Shown: positions 7,906-16,686 of the stretch, piece after piece | How the letters are laid out: every line of letters begins with the position of its first letter | Position numbering within the stretch: the stretch's first letter is position 1 | Assembly (NCBI GenBank): GCA_965224815.1 | Contig: CBDDAF010000003.1 | Span: 1,302,001-1,366,000 of the forward strand | Length of the DNA stretch: 64,000 nt | Origin: CAYPEL01 sp036479985 | Lineage (GTDB): Bacteria > Pseudomonadota > Gammaproteobacteria > DSM-19610 | Direction: 5' to 3' | Program-made: the position numbers and the translations under genes | The notes under the pieces: model-generated | Databases searched by the model: none | What the model was told of the DNA's origin: nothing | What the model saw: only the letters and a program-made list of their open reading frames with translations

Positions 7906-9267
7906 ATGCCTCAGTTCCCTGCACAGAATCCAAACCGCGAAATCTACAGTATTTCACGCCTCAATCGCGAAGCCCGCACGCTGCTCGAAGGCACCTTCAG
8001 CAAGCTTTGGGTAGAAGGTGAAATCTCCAATCTGGCATGCCCTGCATCCGGGCACCTGTATTTCACTCTCAAGGATGCCAGCGCCCAGGTCAGTTGCGCT
8101 CTATTTAAAGGCCGCGCTCAGCAATTACGCTTCAAACCTGTGGAAGGTATGCAGGTCGTAGCCCGCGCTAAAGTCAGCCTGTACGAACCACGCGGCAATT
8201 ACCAGCTGATCGTTGAACAGATGGAAGAAGCCGGGGATGGTGCCTTACAACGTGATTTTGAAGCGCTGAAACAGCGGCTCAATCAGGAGGGCTTGTTTAA
8301 TCCGGAACACAAACAACCGATCCCGGCATTGCCCGCCATGATCGGAGTGATTACCTCTCCCGGTGGCGCAGCAATACGTGATGTACTCAGCGTCTTGAAA
8401 CGCCGTTTCCCGGCAACCTCGGTGATTATTTACCCAAGCCTGGTACAAGGCCAGGAAGCAGCTGCCCGGTTGGTTGCTGCGATTCAATCTGCAGATGACC
8501 GCGCTGAGTGTGATGTCCTGTTGCTGACGCGTGGCGGTGGCTCTCTGGAAGATCTGTGGCCATTTAATGAAGAGCTTGTCGCGCGGGCAGTCTACGATTG
8601 TAGCCTGCCTATTGTCAGTGCAATCGGCCATGAAATTGATTTTGTCATTACCGATTTCGTAGCCGATCAACGCGCCGCCACGCCCTCCGCTGCGGCTGAG
8701 CTACTCAGTCCGGATAGCCAGGAACTGCAAACTGCCGTGCAGACTTTGTATCGGCGGTTAATTGGTCTGATAGCTGATAGTCACAAACAAATACGGCAGA
8801 ATCTGCAATGGCTAACCAAACAATTGCAACAACAACATCCTGGCCACAAGCTGCAACAACAAAACCAGCGGCTTGACGAACTGGAGAAATATCTGCAATC
8901 CAGGTTGAATTTCAGGCTTCAAAAACTTGCTTCACAAGTACGTGAGCTGTATGCGCGTCTACTCCAGCATAATCCAAAACATAAATTATCACGCTTGATT
9001 CAATCCCAATCAATATTGGGACAACGTCTGAAACAAAGCATGGCCTTTTATCTTGAACGCAAACAACAAAATCTAAATACATTAGTGCGCACTCTCGATA
9101 CCGTCAGCCCACTGGCAACCCTACAACGCGGCTATTCAATTACCATGGATCAAGCTACAGGCAAAGTTATTCTTGACGCCAGCAAACTGACTATTGACCA
9201 AACCATCGAGACCCGGCTATCGCAAGCTCGAGTAATCAGTAAAATCACAGGAATAAAAGACGCATGA
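7906..9267 (+). CDS. xseA: Exodeoxyribonuclease VII large subunit
   Basis: A 453-aa catalytic subunit of ExoVII, which degrades single-stranded DNA to oligonucleotides together with XseB (encoded at 55879). It has an N-terminal OB-fold (EGEISNLACPASGHLYFTLKD), a central catalytic domain (GVITSPGGAAIRDVL, TRGGGSLEDLWPFNEE, SAIGHEIDFVITDFVADQRAATPSAAAE), a long coiled-coil from ~270 to 400, and the C-terminal RGYSI segment. Complete. It overlaps the following M23 peptidase gene by four bases, so the two are translationally coupled. Confidence 0.97.
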   Translation: MPQFPAQNPNREIYSISRLNREARTLLEGTFSKLWVEGEISNLACPASGHLYFTLKDASAQVSCALFKGRAQQLRFKPVEGMQVVARAKVSLYEPRGNYQLIVEQMEEAGDGALQRDFEALKQRLNQEGLFNPEHKQPIPALPAMIGVITSPGGAAIRDVLSVLKRRFPATSVIIYPSLVQGQEAAARLVAAIQSADDRAECDVLLLTRGGGSLEDLWPFNEELVARAVYDCSLPIVSAIGHEIDFVITDFVADQRAATPSAAAELLSPDSQELQTAVQTLYRRLIGLIADSHKQIRQNLQWLTKQLQQQHPGHKLQQQNQRLDELEKYLQSRLNFRLQKLASQVRELYARLLQHNPKHKLSRLIQSQSILGQRLKQSMAFYLERKQQNLNTLVRTLDTVSPLATLQRGYSITMDQATGKVILDASKLTIDQTIETRLSQARVISKITGIKDA

Positions 9268-10118
9268 AACGATCGATTATTTATTTATTAGCACTAGCAC
9301 TCCAGTTGTTCTGTACAACTAATGCTCAGGCTATCGACTTACCTCAGCATGCACCCGTTCCCGGCGGGATTGCTCTTATTTCCTTGCCCGACAGCCCAGC
9401 AGTACCGGCTGTCTATTACCGCAAGAAAAGAGTCATGGTAGTTAAACAAGATGACCAGTGGCTTGCAGTTGTAGGCATTCCACTAGCTGCCAAAGCAGGT
9501 AACGCAACGCTGGCCTACAAAGATAGTCAGGGTAAGCAGCAAAAAATTAATTTCACCGTTGAAGACAAGGCCTACGAAAGCCAGTACATCACACTGAAAA
9601 ACAAACGCATGGTCAATCCAGAAAAACGCGACATGACGCGCATTGGTCAGGAACAAAAGCGTATCCGTAAAGCTTTTTCAAACTGGGATGAAGCCTCGCC
9701 ACACTCTGTACGGATGATTTTACCTGTCACCGCACCGGTCAGTAGCCCGTTCGGGCTGCGCCGCTTTTTTAACAAACAACCACGAAAACCTCACAGCGGA
9801 CTAGATCTCGCGGCAGCCGAAGGCACGCCAATTTTGGCTCCTACAGAAGGAAAAGTTACTGAAACCGGCGATTTCTTTTTCAATGGCAACACTGTATTTA
9901 TAGATCATGGCCAGGGACTGGTCACCATGTACTGCCATATGTCGCGCATTGATGTAAAGCCCGGACAATCCGTTAAAACTGGCGATGTGATTGGCGCTGT
10001 TGGCAAAACCGGCCGAGTAACCGGTGCCCACTTACACTGGAGTATTAGCCTGAATAATACGCGTATCGACCCGACGCTTTTTCTGGATACTACCGACTCG
10101 ACAAAGGCTTCACCCTGA
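9264..10118 (+). CDS. M23-family murein metallopeptidase, secreted
   Basis: A 284-aa protein with a signal peptide (residues ~1-23, cleavage near NAQA). The N-terminal beta-rich domain (~30-115) resembles that of secreted LasA/LytM-type hydrolases. The C-terminal LytM/M23 domain (~150-275) carries the zinc ligands in HSGLDLAA (HxxxD) and HLHW (HxH), with CHMS in between. It should be an active zinc endopeptidase cutting peptidoglycan cross-bridges in the periplasm. Four-base overlap with xseA gives coupled translation. No regulator is evident. Confidence 0.92.
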   Translation: MKRSIIYLLALALQLFCTTNAQAIDLPQHAPVPGGIALISLPDSPAVPAVYYRKKRVMVVKQDDQWLAVVGIPLAAKAGNATLAYKDSQGKQQKINFTVEDKAYESQYITLKNKRMVNPEKRDMTRIGQEQKRIRKAFSNWDEASPHSVRMILPVTAPVSSPFGLRRFFNKQPRKPHSGLDLAAAEGTPILAPTEGKVTETGDFFFNGNTVFIDHGQGLVTMYCHMSRIDVKPGQSVKTGDVIGAVGKTGRVTGAHLHWSISLNNTRIDPTLFLDTTDSTKASP

Positions 10119-10145
10119 ACTAAACTACTGTAATAATATACAGCA

Positions 10146-10283
10146 TACATCTGATTAATTTGCGCATCCTGGCATTGTGAATAGCTAACTCTGTAGGAGC
10201 GGCTTTAGCCGCGATGAATTCCGCGCCCCATCGCGGCTAAAGCCGCTCCTACAGATGCTTGTTATGAAATCAGAGTTTCCACA
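10146..10283. repeat. MITE-like palindromic element, copy B (diverged ends)
   Basis: The central REP palindrome is well preserved (10191-10254). The outer ends are eroded remnants of the terminal repeat: CTGATTAATT at 10151-10160 and ATCAGAGTTTCC at 10269-10280. It separates the M23 peptidase gene from the XRE pair. Confidence 0.8.
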
Positions 10284-10325
10284 GTATCTATGCACTTAGT
10301 TGCCTGGCTTTCTGGAAAATTTCTT

Positions 10326-10652
10326 ATGTCTCACGAAACACGTCTCTTACTGGCACACAAAATCCGCTACCTGCGTAGAATTCGCGGCTGGTCACAGGAA
10401 GCACTTGCCGAAGCCAGCAATCTGCACCGCACTTACATAGGCGCTGTCGAGCGTTGTGAACGAAATATAAGCCTGGATAACCTGGCAAAAGTAGCAACTG
10501 CCCTGGATACAGATATTGCTACTCTGTTTACTGCCACTGAAATTGGCTATTCGAGCAGATACCGGATACGCGAAATTACAACATGCTACAAATCTTTCAT
10601 ACCCGCCAATGGTGGCAATAACTGGCACCAAATGAGTCAAATAGGGACATAA
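10326..10652 (+). CDS. XRE-family helix-turn-helix regulator (first of a tandem pair)
   Basis: About 108 aa from the ATG at 10326 (an in-frame ATG at 10290 would add 12 residues; neither has a strong Shine-Dalgarno). Residues ~8-70 are a Cro/C1-type HTH: LAHKIRYLRRIRGWSQEALAEASNLHRTYIGAVERCERNISLDNLAKVATALDTD. The ~40-residue tail has no known domain. It is clearly a paralogue of the next gene (shared RGWSQE-LAE, YIGAVER, SLDN/GLDN). No toxin or phage gene lies nearby. It probably binds DNA as a dimer; targets unknown. Confidence 0.85.
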   Translation: MSHETRLLLAHKIRYLRRIRGWSQEALAEASNLHRTYIGAVERCERNISLDNLAKVATALDTDIATLFTATEIGYSSRYRIREITTCYKSFIPANGGNNWHQMSQIGT

Positions 10653-10735
10653 CAACCCAATTGCCGCATATATGCGGCAAAATGCTACTTATTGTCGGTC
10701 GACCTTGAGAGGAAAGTTGCCTGTAATGTATACCC

Positions 10736-11137
10736 ATGGCACTCTTAGCAAGGAAGCGACTCGCCCAAAGAATCAAGGCATTTAGACATTGCCGTGGCTG
10801 GTCGCAGGAAGTGCTGGCTGAAGTATGTGGCCTGAATCGTAGCTATATTGGTGCCGTTGAACGGGCTGAACATAATGTCGGCCTGGATAACATCCAACGG
10901 ATTGCTGCTGCTCTTGAAGTCAATATCACTAATCTGATTTCAGGCCCGATCATGGAAACGCCTGCTGATGATCTAAACCATAGCGATCAAGTATCAGATT
11001 ACGACTCAGCCCCGGTCATTATAAGCCGCCAATCCCTGCTGGAACTTCTCAACCTGAGTAATCAGAAGAACAGTGAATTAATCCTGGCTTACCTGCGGCG
11101 CTGCGGTGTCATTATTCAAGACGCCGACCTGGAATGA
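10736..11137 (+). CDS. XRE-family helix-turn-helix regulator (second of a tandem pair)
   Basis: A 133-aa protein with HTH at residues ~8-70 (RIKAFRHCRGWSQEVLAEVCGLNRSYIGAVERAEHNVGLDN), very like the preceding gene. The C-terminal ~65 residues (ISRQSLLELLNLSNQKNSELILAYLRRCGVII) are helical and lack a recognised domain. The two genes are 83 bases apart and probably arose by tandem duplication with divergence of their tails. A MITE-like repeat starts within ~10 bases of the stop codon. Confidence 0.85.
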   Translation: MALLARKRLAQRIKAFRHCRGWSQEVLAEVCGLNRSYIGAVERAEHNVGLDNIQRIAAALEVNITNLISGPIMETPADDLNHSDQVSDYDSAPVIISRQSLLELLNLSNQKNSELILAYLRRCGVIIQDADLE

Positions 11138-11147
11138 CATCAACCCC

Positions 11148-11293
11148 AGGGAACTTCTGATAAATTTACGATAATCTGTAGGAGCGGCTTTAGCCGCGAT
11201 GAACACGCCGTGCCCCATCGCGGCTAAAGCCGCTCCTACAACACTTCACGGTTCACGATGACAAGATGCACGACACATCAAAGATTCCTTAGC
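11148..11293. repeat. MITE-like palindromic element, copy C
   Basis: Central palindrome 11176-11240 intact. The left end (GGGAACTTCTGATAAATTTA) and right end (AAAGATTCCTTAG) are mutated versions of the terminal repeat. The right end contains the stop codon of the minus-strand ferredoxin-reductase gene. Confidence 0.8.
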
Positions 11294-12773
11294 TAACTCG
11301 AATCGGTTCTATACTGACACGCCGGTCAAATGCACCTGCACGCTTTTCCAGTGCAAGCCCGAGTGGCTGAAGTTGGTCTTTGTGCGCACATAGATAGATA
11401 TCATGCTGCGCCAGACTGGAATAATCTTCGACTATTCTGTCTACAATCGCATTTATACCTGCCTCATCAGACGACACTTCCAAATCAGTATATTTAAATT
11501 CATCTAGTGCATCAGACCATGCGCGGCAAAGATTATCCTGATATACGTCGTTGGACGAAGATGTGGCACGATACAGATGCATGGTCTCTGCAACATCAAG
11601 CGCCATGGCATGTTCAATTAAGCTCTTGATCGCACCAAAACCGGTATCGATGGCTATAAAGATCAGCGACCTGGATGAGCCGGTATTCAACACAAAATCA
11701 CCTTTAGGGCCACGTATAGTTAGCACTTCCCCTGCAGTCATTTGCTCACTGGCATAGCGCCAGAATCCCGGATTAGACTGGGATGATAGATGAAACTCAA
11801 GACTGCGGTCATCACAGGGGCAACTGGCAATAGCACAATCCGCACTGGAACCGTCGGCAAGCTGTACCTGTGCATATTGGCCTGCCAGGAAATGCAGACG
11901 ATCCCCATCCCCTAGCCTGGCCTGAACAATTACCGCATCTTTTAAACGACTGACTTTATTTATCTTAGCCGTAATTTTCTGGGTAGAAATATCATCACTA
12001 TTTATCGCCTCACCGACCTCAAGGACAACATCGGTAACAGCGGCACAACAGCAACTCAATGCTATCCCATCGCGCACTTCAGCATCGGTTAACTGAAAAC
12101 CTGTATCTCGCACCTGACGAACTTTCCCCGACAGCAGCTTGACCTTACACTTGCCACAACTAGCATTGTTACAGCCATACGGTAACGAAACACCGCTGCG
12201 TAAACCCGCTTCCAGTAAACTATCCTGGCCTTCTACAAAATACTCGTTACCACTCGGCATCACACGGACATGTGCTGACATCACCCGTAGAAAGGCCTCT
12301 TTGGCAAGCAAGTGTGCCGGCAGATCAATTTCAGCGGCTCTGCCTTCCAGCGCGTGTAAAAACCAGGACTTGAACGAGTGAACACTTTCCTCGCTAGCTT
12401 CATCAACACTGGCTTCCAACGCGGCTACGCGTGGTTTCAATTCATCGACCAATGCTGCGTAACGAATCACTTCAGCTTTAGCAACAGCCAGTTCCTGGCT
12501 GAGTATCGAAACGCGCGCTAACAGGGTTTCAGCATCCGGTAAAATCGAATTTGACTGGGCAACTTTGGTCCAGGCATTCTCCATGAACCGGTCAACCCGT
12601 TCGATCATGGCACTGTCTTCGACTTCTACATTTGGGTAAACCCGCAACAACTCGTTGAGTTCGAGCATCCCTTCGAAAGTGATTAATTCACCCGCCTGTA
12701 TTTTCTTTTGCAAGGCACCACGTTTGATACCAACCAGTCGAGCGGATTTAGAAAGCGTCAGGTAGCGTGCCAT
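11289..12773 (-). CDS. Fusion: HTH-like N-terminus, coiled coil, [2Fe-2S] ferredoxin, ferredoxin-reductase module
   Basis: A 494-aa protein of unusual build. Residues 1-45 (LTLSKSARLVGIKRGALQKKIQAGELITFEG) look like a MerR/excisionase-type DNA-binding helix pair. Residues ~80-135 are an alanine-rich coiled coil. Residues ~165-260 are a plant-type [2Fe-2S] ferredoxin (CNNASCGKC plus a later Cys in SCCCA). Residues ~265-490 are an FNR-like reductase with an NAD-site segment (DTGFGAIKSLIEHAM). The flavin motif that normally reads RxYS is ADCA before IAS, so FAD binding is doubtful. No membrane segment. The TAA stop lies inside a flanking MITE-like repeat. It could be a redox-sensing regulator or an orphan reductase; function unknown. 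Confidence 0.8.
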   Translation of the reverse strand: MARYLTLSKSARLVGIKRGALQKKIQAGELITFEGMLELNELLRVYPNVEVEDSAMIERVDRFMENAWTKVAQSNSILPDAETLLARVSILSQELAVAKAEVIRYAALVDELKPRVAALEASVDEASEESVHSFKSWFLHALEGRAAEIDLPAHLLAKEAFLRVMSAHVRVMPSGNEYFVEGQDSLLEAGLRSGVSLPYGCNNASCGKCKVKLLSGKVRQVRDTGFQLTDAEVRDGIALSCCCAAVTDVVLEVGEAINSDDISTQKITAKINKVSRLKDAVIVQARLGDGDRLHFLAGQYAQVQLADGSSADCAIASCPCDDRSLEFHLSSQSNPGFWRYASEQMTAGEVLTIRGPKGDFVLNTGSSRSLIFIAIDTGFGAIKSLIEHAMALDVAETMHLYRATSSSNDVYQDNLCRAWSDALDEFKYTDLEVSSDEAGINAIVDRIVEDYSSLAQHDIYLCAHKDQLQPLGLALEKRAGAFDRRVSIEPIRVS

Positions 12774-12829
12774 TGCGGAATCTCTTGCTTCATCAAGACG
12801 GGACAGTACATGCCATTAAGCCGTACGTA

Positions 12830-12974
12830 AGTGTCCTCTGATGTGTCGCGCATCTTGCATTGTGAACCATGCAAAATCCTGTAGGAGCGGCTTCAGCCGC
12901 GATGAATGCGCCGCGCCCCATCGCGGCTAAAGCCGCTCCTACAGATGCTCGCAAATTAATCAGAGGTTCCTTAA
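12830..12974. repeat. MITE-like palindromic element, copy D
   Basis: The right terminal repeat (12954-12974) is perfect, the central palindrome lies at 12889-12944, and the left end is eroded (CCTCTGATG at 12835-12843). It lies between the small gene at 12983 and the ferredoxin-reductase fusion. Confidence 0.82.
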
Positions 12975-12982
12975 TCATCAAA

Positions 12983-13351
12983 TTAGCCACCAAACTCATG
13001 CCGACCTGGATCAAGCTTTTTGTATTGCCGGATCATCACCATCATTTTATTGATCGCGGGAATATCTACTCGTTGAATATTTAACCCAATCTTCAACGGT
13101 ATGACTTGTCCATCAACATCATCTATTTCAATAAAATCACGTTGCTCACTACAGTGAAATTCTGTTGTATTGGGAGTATCGCGTTCAACTTTCAACGCCA
13201 TCAAACAGCAATCCCATATCACTGTCTGGCCACGGTAGTTACCAATAAACCTGACATGTGCCGTTGTTTGTAAAGCATCGTGTTCAAGCATAAAAAAATC
13301 ATCTTCATGCAAATCCAGATAGCGCTGGAATTCGACAGGATCTGTTGACAT
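12983..13351 (-). CDS. Conserved-looking hypothetical protein downstream of mlaA
   Basis: About 122 aa from the ATG at 13351, chosen because it lies 22 bases after mlaA. An upstream in-frame start at 13426 would overlap mlaA by ~50 bases and add a low-quality leader. The sequence (STDPVEFQRYLDLHEDDFFMLEHDALQTTAHVRF ...) is soluble, acidic and without signal peptide or recognised motif. It ends with a helix, INKMMVMIRQYKKLDPG. It probably belongs to the der-mlaA transcription unit. I do not recognise the family. Confidence 0.7.
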   Translation of the reverse strand: MSTDPVEFQRYLDLHEDDFFMLEHDALQTTAHVRFIGNYRGQTVIWDCCLMALKVERDTPNTTEFHCSEQRDFIEIDDVDGQVIPLKIGLNIQRVDIPAINKMMVMIRQYKKLDPGRHEFGG

Positions 13352-13373
13352 AGCAGATGCGTCTTGCAACAGA

Positions 13374-14102
13374 TTAGGGCAATAATACCTCGTCAAAAAA
13401 ATCCGGTTCAGGCGGATCACCATCATAAATAAGATTCCAGCGTACTTGCCGGTAGGCTTCCCTGACGGATATATAAGGATCTAGCGCAGCTGCATCCAGA
13501 ACCTGACTCGCATTAAGCAGGTCAGCACGTAGACTAACAACACGAATAATACCTGCCGGGAAGCGTGTAACCGGCTCGGTGTAAACAATCGGATCAAACG
13601 AAGTATTGAACGGCAGTGCCAGGGTATCCCGCACATTACTCGGCCCCAGAAAAGGCAACATGAGATACCAACCACCACCGACACCCCAGGATGCCAGCGT
13701 CTGACCAAAATCCTCCTTGTGTTGAGGTAGATCCCACCCGGTAGCAACATCCATTACACCACCAAGACCAAAAGTTGAATTGAAACTGAAACGCATGATG
13801 TCTGACAACATCACGGTTGGTTTACCCTGCAATAAATCATTAATGATGGTCAGCGGTTCACCCAGATTAGAAAAGAAATTTCTGACGCCAATTTTAACCG
13901 GTGATGGAACAACGTTTTGATAACCTTGTGCAACGGGTTTGAGGAGATGCCGATCCAGCGAATCATTAAATTTGTAAACTGCCCGGTTAACTGATTGCAA
14001 TGGGTCGCTGGCCTCTTCATAAGGAGCACGATGCGCACAACCCGATGTCAGCACCATAAAACCCACAATAATGGCTGCCAGCTTGATGATTCTGTACGTC
14101 AT
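13374..14102 (-). CDS. mlaA: Phospholipid-transport outer-membrane lipoprotein MlaA (VacJ)
   Basis: A 242-aa lipoprotein with lipobox LTSGC at residues ~18-22. MlaA removes mislocalised phospholipid from the outer leaflet of the outer membrane, passing it to MlaC and the MlaFEDB transporter. Family signatures are DPLQSVNRAVYKFNDSLDRHLLKPVAQGY, FFSNLGEPLTIINDLLQGK, FNSTFGLGGVMDVAT and DFGQTLASWGVGGGWYLMLPFLGPS. Complete. It lies 18 bases after der; the other mla genes are not in this window. Confidence 0.96.
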   Translation of the reverse strand: MTYRIIKLAAIIVGFMVLTSGCAHRAPYEEASDPLQSVNRAVYKFNDSLDRHLLKPVAQGYQNVVPSPVKIGVRNFFSNLGEPLTIINDLLQGKPTVMLSDIMRFSFNSTFGLGGVMDVATGWDLPQHKEDFGQTLASWGVGGGWYLMLPFLGPSNVRDTLALPFNTSFDPIVYTEPVTRFPAGIIRVVSLRADLLNASQVLDAAALDPYISVREAYRQVRWNLIYDGDPPEPDFFDEVLLP

Positions 14103-14120
14103 TATTTCATCCTGTTCTTG

Positions 14121-15515
14121 CTATTTTTTGACATGACCAAGCATACGCTTGCGCTTGCGCTCTTGTCGAGGTGTCAGCTTGTTACGACGGCCTTTATAAG
14201 GATTATCTCCGGTTTTAAAACGCACCTTTAGCGGCGTACCCACCAGCTTCAATTGATCACGCAGATAATTTATTAAAAACCGCTTGTAACTGTGTGGAAT
14301 CCGATCAGTTTGATTTCCATGAATTACGATAAGGGGTGGATTGTGTCCACCCTGATGGGCATACCGTAGCTTGATCCGACGACCGCGCACCAAGGGTGGC
14401 TGGTGGGTCTGTGTAGCCTGTTCAATAATGCGTGTTAACTTAGCGGTTGAAACATCCAGCATAGCTGCCTGGTAAGCACGCTGGATCGCAGCAAATAAAT
14501 CACCCACGCCGGTTCCGTGTAAAGCCGATATAAAATATTGCTCCGCAAAATTAAGAAATGGCAGGCGCCTGTCCAACTCACGGCGAAACCACTCGCGCTG
14601 CTCATCGGTCAATCCATCCCACTTATTGATAAGCAGTACCACGGCACGTCCCTGCTCAAGTATATGTCCTGCGAGCGTGGCATCCTGCTCGGTAACCTCA
14701 CCACTTTGCGCGTCCAGCAGCAATAACGTAACCTGCGCATCATTGATCGCCTGCAAAGTCTTTACCACGCTAAATTTCTCGATCATGTCACTGACTTTAC
14801 TGCGACGGCGTACCCCCGCCGTATCGATCAAGGTATAGGCTTGATCATCACGCTCGAAGGGGATAGCAATACTGTCGCGTGTTGTACCGGGCTGATCAAA
14901 AGCCAATACCCGTTCTTCACCTATCATCCTGTTGATGAGTGTCGATTTCCCAACATTAGGACGCCCGACAAGTGCAACGCGTATGGAGTCTTCCTGTTGC
15001 TCATTAATACTGGCATCCTGGACGTCAGGAATATCATCAAGCACCTTATCCATTAAGGCGGTTATGCCACTCCCACGGGTTGCTGATACCTGGCTCGGCT
15101 CTCCTAACCCCAAGGCAAAAACATCGGCCAGGACTGCATCCGAATTCTGTCCGTCTACCTTGTTTAAGAGCAGATATAAAGGCTTTCCATAACGCCGCAG
15201 ACGCGTGGAAATTTTTTCATCGCTAAGATTAATACCATCTCTGGCATCGAGTAGAAAAAATATCGCATCGGCTTCATCCACGGCACGCCAAACGTGTTCT
15301 GCCATCATGCCATCCAGACCCTGCTCATCACCGACCAGGCCACCGGTATCAATAACAATGTAGGGACGGCTGCCGATTTGGCCACGGCCATACTGCCGAT
15401 CCCGTGTTAAACCCGGGAAATCAGCAACCAGCGCATCACGACTGCGCGTCAGGTAGTTGAACAGTGTGGATTTGCCAACATTGGGCCGGCCTATCAGCGC
15501 TATTACCGGCAACAT
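14121..15515 (-). CDS. der: GTPase Der (EngA), ribosome assembly
   Basis: A 464-aa double-domain GTPase needed for 50S subunit maturation. Two G domains: G1 motifs GRPNVGKST at ~8 and again at ~188; G3 DTGG and DTAG; G4 NKVD and NKWD. The C-terminal KH-like domain (~355-440) is followed by a very basic tail (YKGRRNKLTPRQERKRKRM). Length and motifs are standard. It is 20 bases downstream of bamB in the conserved hisS-yfgM-bamB-der order. Confidence 0.97.
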   Translation of the reverse strand: MLPVIALIGRPNVGKSTLFNYLTRSRDALVADFPGLTRDRQYGRGQIGSRPYIVIDTGGLVGDEQGLDGMMAEHVWRAVDEADAIFFLLDARDGINLSDEKISTRLRRYGKPLYLLLNKVDGQNSDAVLADVFALGLGEPSQVSATRGSGITALMDKVLDDIPDVQDASINEQQEDSIRVALVGRPNVGKSTLINRMIGEERVLAFDQPGTTRDSIAIPFERDDQAYTLIDTAGVRRRSKVSDMIEKFSVVKTLQAINDAQVTLLLLDAQSGEVTEQDATLAGHILEQGRAVVLLINKWDGLTDEQREWFRRELDRRLPFLNFAEQYFISALHGTGVGDLFAAIQRAYQAAMLDVSTAKLTRIIEQATQTHQPPLVRGRRIKLRYAHQGGHNPPLIVIHGNQTDRIPHSYKRFLINYLRDQLKLVGTPLKVRFKTGDNPYKGRRNKLTPRQERKRKRMLGHVKK

Positions 15516-15535
15516 GTCAGCGTCACTTTATGGAA

Positions 15536-16686
15536 TCAGGAGGAAGGTTTTCTGAGTTCATAGGCAACCAACTTACCGCCTGCACCCAGGACATACAAAC
15601 GCGACCCAGCAACTACCGGCATTAATTGCACACCCGCACGGTCAACCCGAACGCGGCCTGCCGGTTGGCCATCAGCGGCGTTAAACAGGTGGACATAGCC
15701 AGCAAAGTCGCCGACCACAACAAAATCTTCAAACCGTACCGGGCCGGTTACAGCGCGATGCAGCAATCCATCTTGCTTCCACATGGACTGCCCATTGTCG
15801 TTTGCTAACGCCCAAACCTGGCTTATATCGTCAGTGACATAAACTTGTGCGTTATCGACTGATAGACCAGAGAATGAGGATAACTCCCGGTTCCAGAGCA
15901 CAGCACCGTCTTCCAGACTGACCGCCGCCAGGTGTCCCTGGAACTAATGACATACAAAATACCTTTATACATCACCAGATCGGCATCGATATCAACCAGT
16001 CTCTCCAACTCGGAGCGACCACTCGGAACGGCCACGGTGGCTTCCCACAATTGACGCCCGCTGCGAATATCCAGGGCAACTATTTTACCATTGGCAAAAC
16101 CAGCCATCACGACATCATCAATAATAATGGGACTACTGGTACCACGCAGGGTAAGCACAGGCACGGTACGGTCAAAAACCCATAGACGTTTTCCTGATTC
16201 ACTATCATAGCCACTGAGATTTCCATCCACAGTCTGGATGATGACAACACCTAGATGTACTTTGGGAACCGCAAGAATCTCACTGGTTACTGCAATATGC
16301 CAACGCACCGCACCATCATCTGCACCCAGTGCAATCAGATCACCGTTACTGGTTCCAACCAGTACTAATTGACCACCAACACCAGGGCCAGCCGAGAGCA
16401 AGACATCGGTATTGGTTTTCCAGATCTTCTTGCCATTGTCTGCATTCAGCGCGACAACACGGCCATTACGATCAGCCACGTAAACGACCCCATCTGAAAT
16501 AGCGGGAACCAGCTTCAAGAGCTGATCATTTGTACCTTCGCCAGTATCGTGACTCCAGACTTTCCTGAGTTTGGCGGTTTCTTCAAACGCTTCAAGTTTC
16601 GCAGGTGGCGCTGAATTATCCTTGTCGCCTAACCAGGCACATCCGGTAAATAAAATCAGCAAGCAAAGGTAAAAACTGGTTTTCAT
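15536..16686 (-). pseudogene. bamB: Outer-membrane assembly lipoprotein BamB, interrupted by a single-base frameshift
   Basis: BamB is the beta-propeller lipoprotein of the BAM complex. The N-terminal part (from 16686) has lipobox LFTGC and PQQ-like repeats (DGVVYVADRNGRVVALNADNGKKIW; GDLIALGADDGAVRW; GKIVALDIRSGRQLWE). The frame breaks near 15942: after ILYVIS the normal continuation QGHLAAVSLEDGAVLWNREL is found in another frame, which runs on to 15536 and finishes the propeller. Restoring one T on the coding strand (one A in the plus-strand GGAACT at ~15940-15945) would give a ~380-aa BamB. Everything else is intact, so this is a recent mutation or a sequencing/assembly error. The start overlaps the yfgM stop (ATGA). 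Confidence 0.88.

Noticed and set aside
10326..11137. Toxin-antitoxin or phage repressor pair
   Set aside because: Both genes are XRE regulators; no toxin, integrase or phage gene is adjacent.
12793..13084. Open frames on both strands across the repeat near 12.9 kb, also near 56934-57224
   Set aside because: They translate the palindromic repeat (alanine-rich peptides) and have no start signals or conservation.
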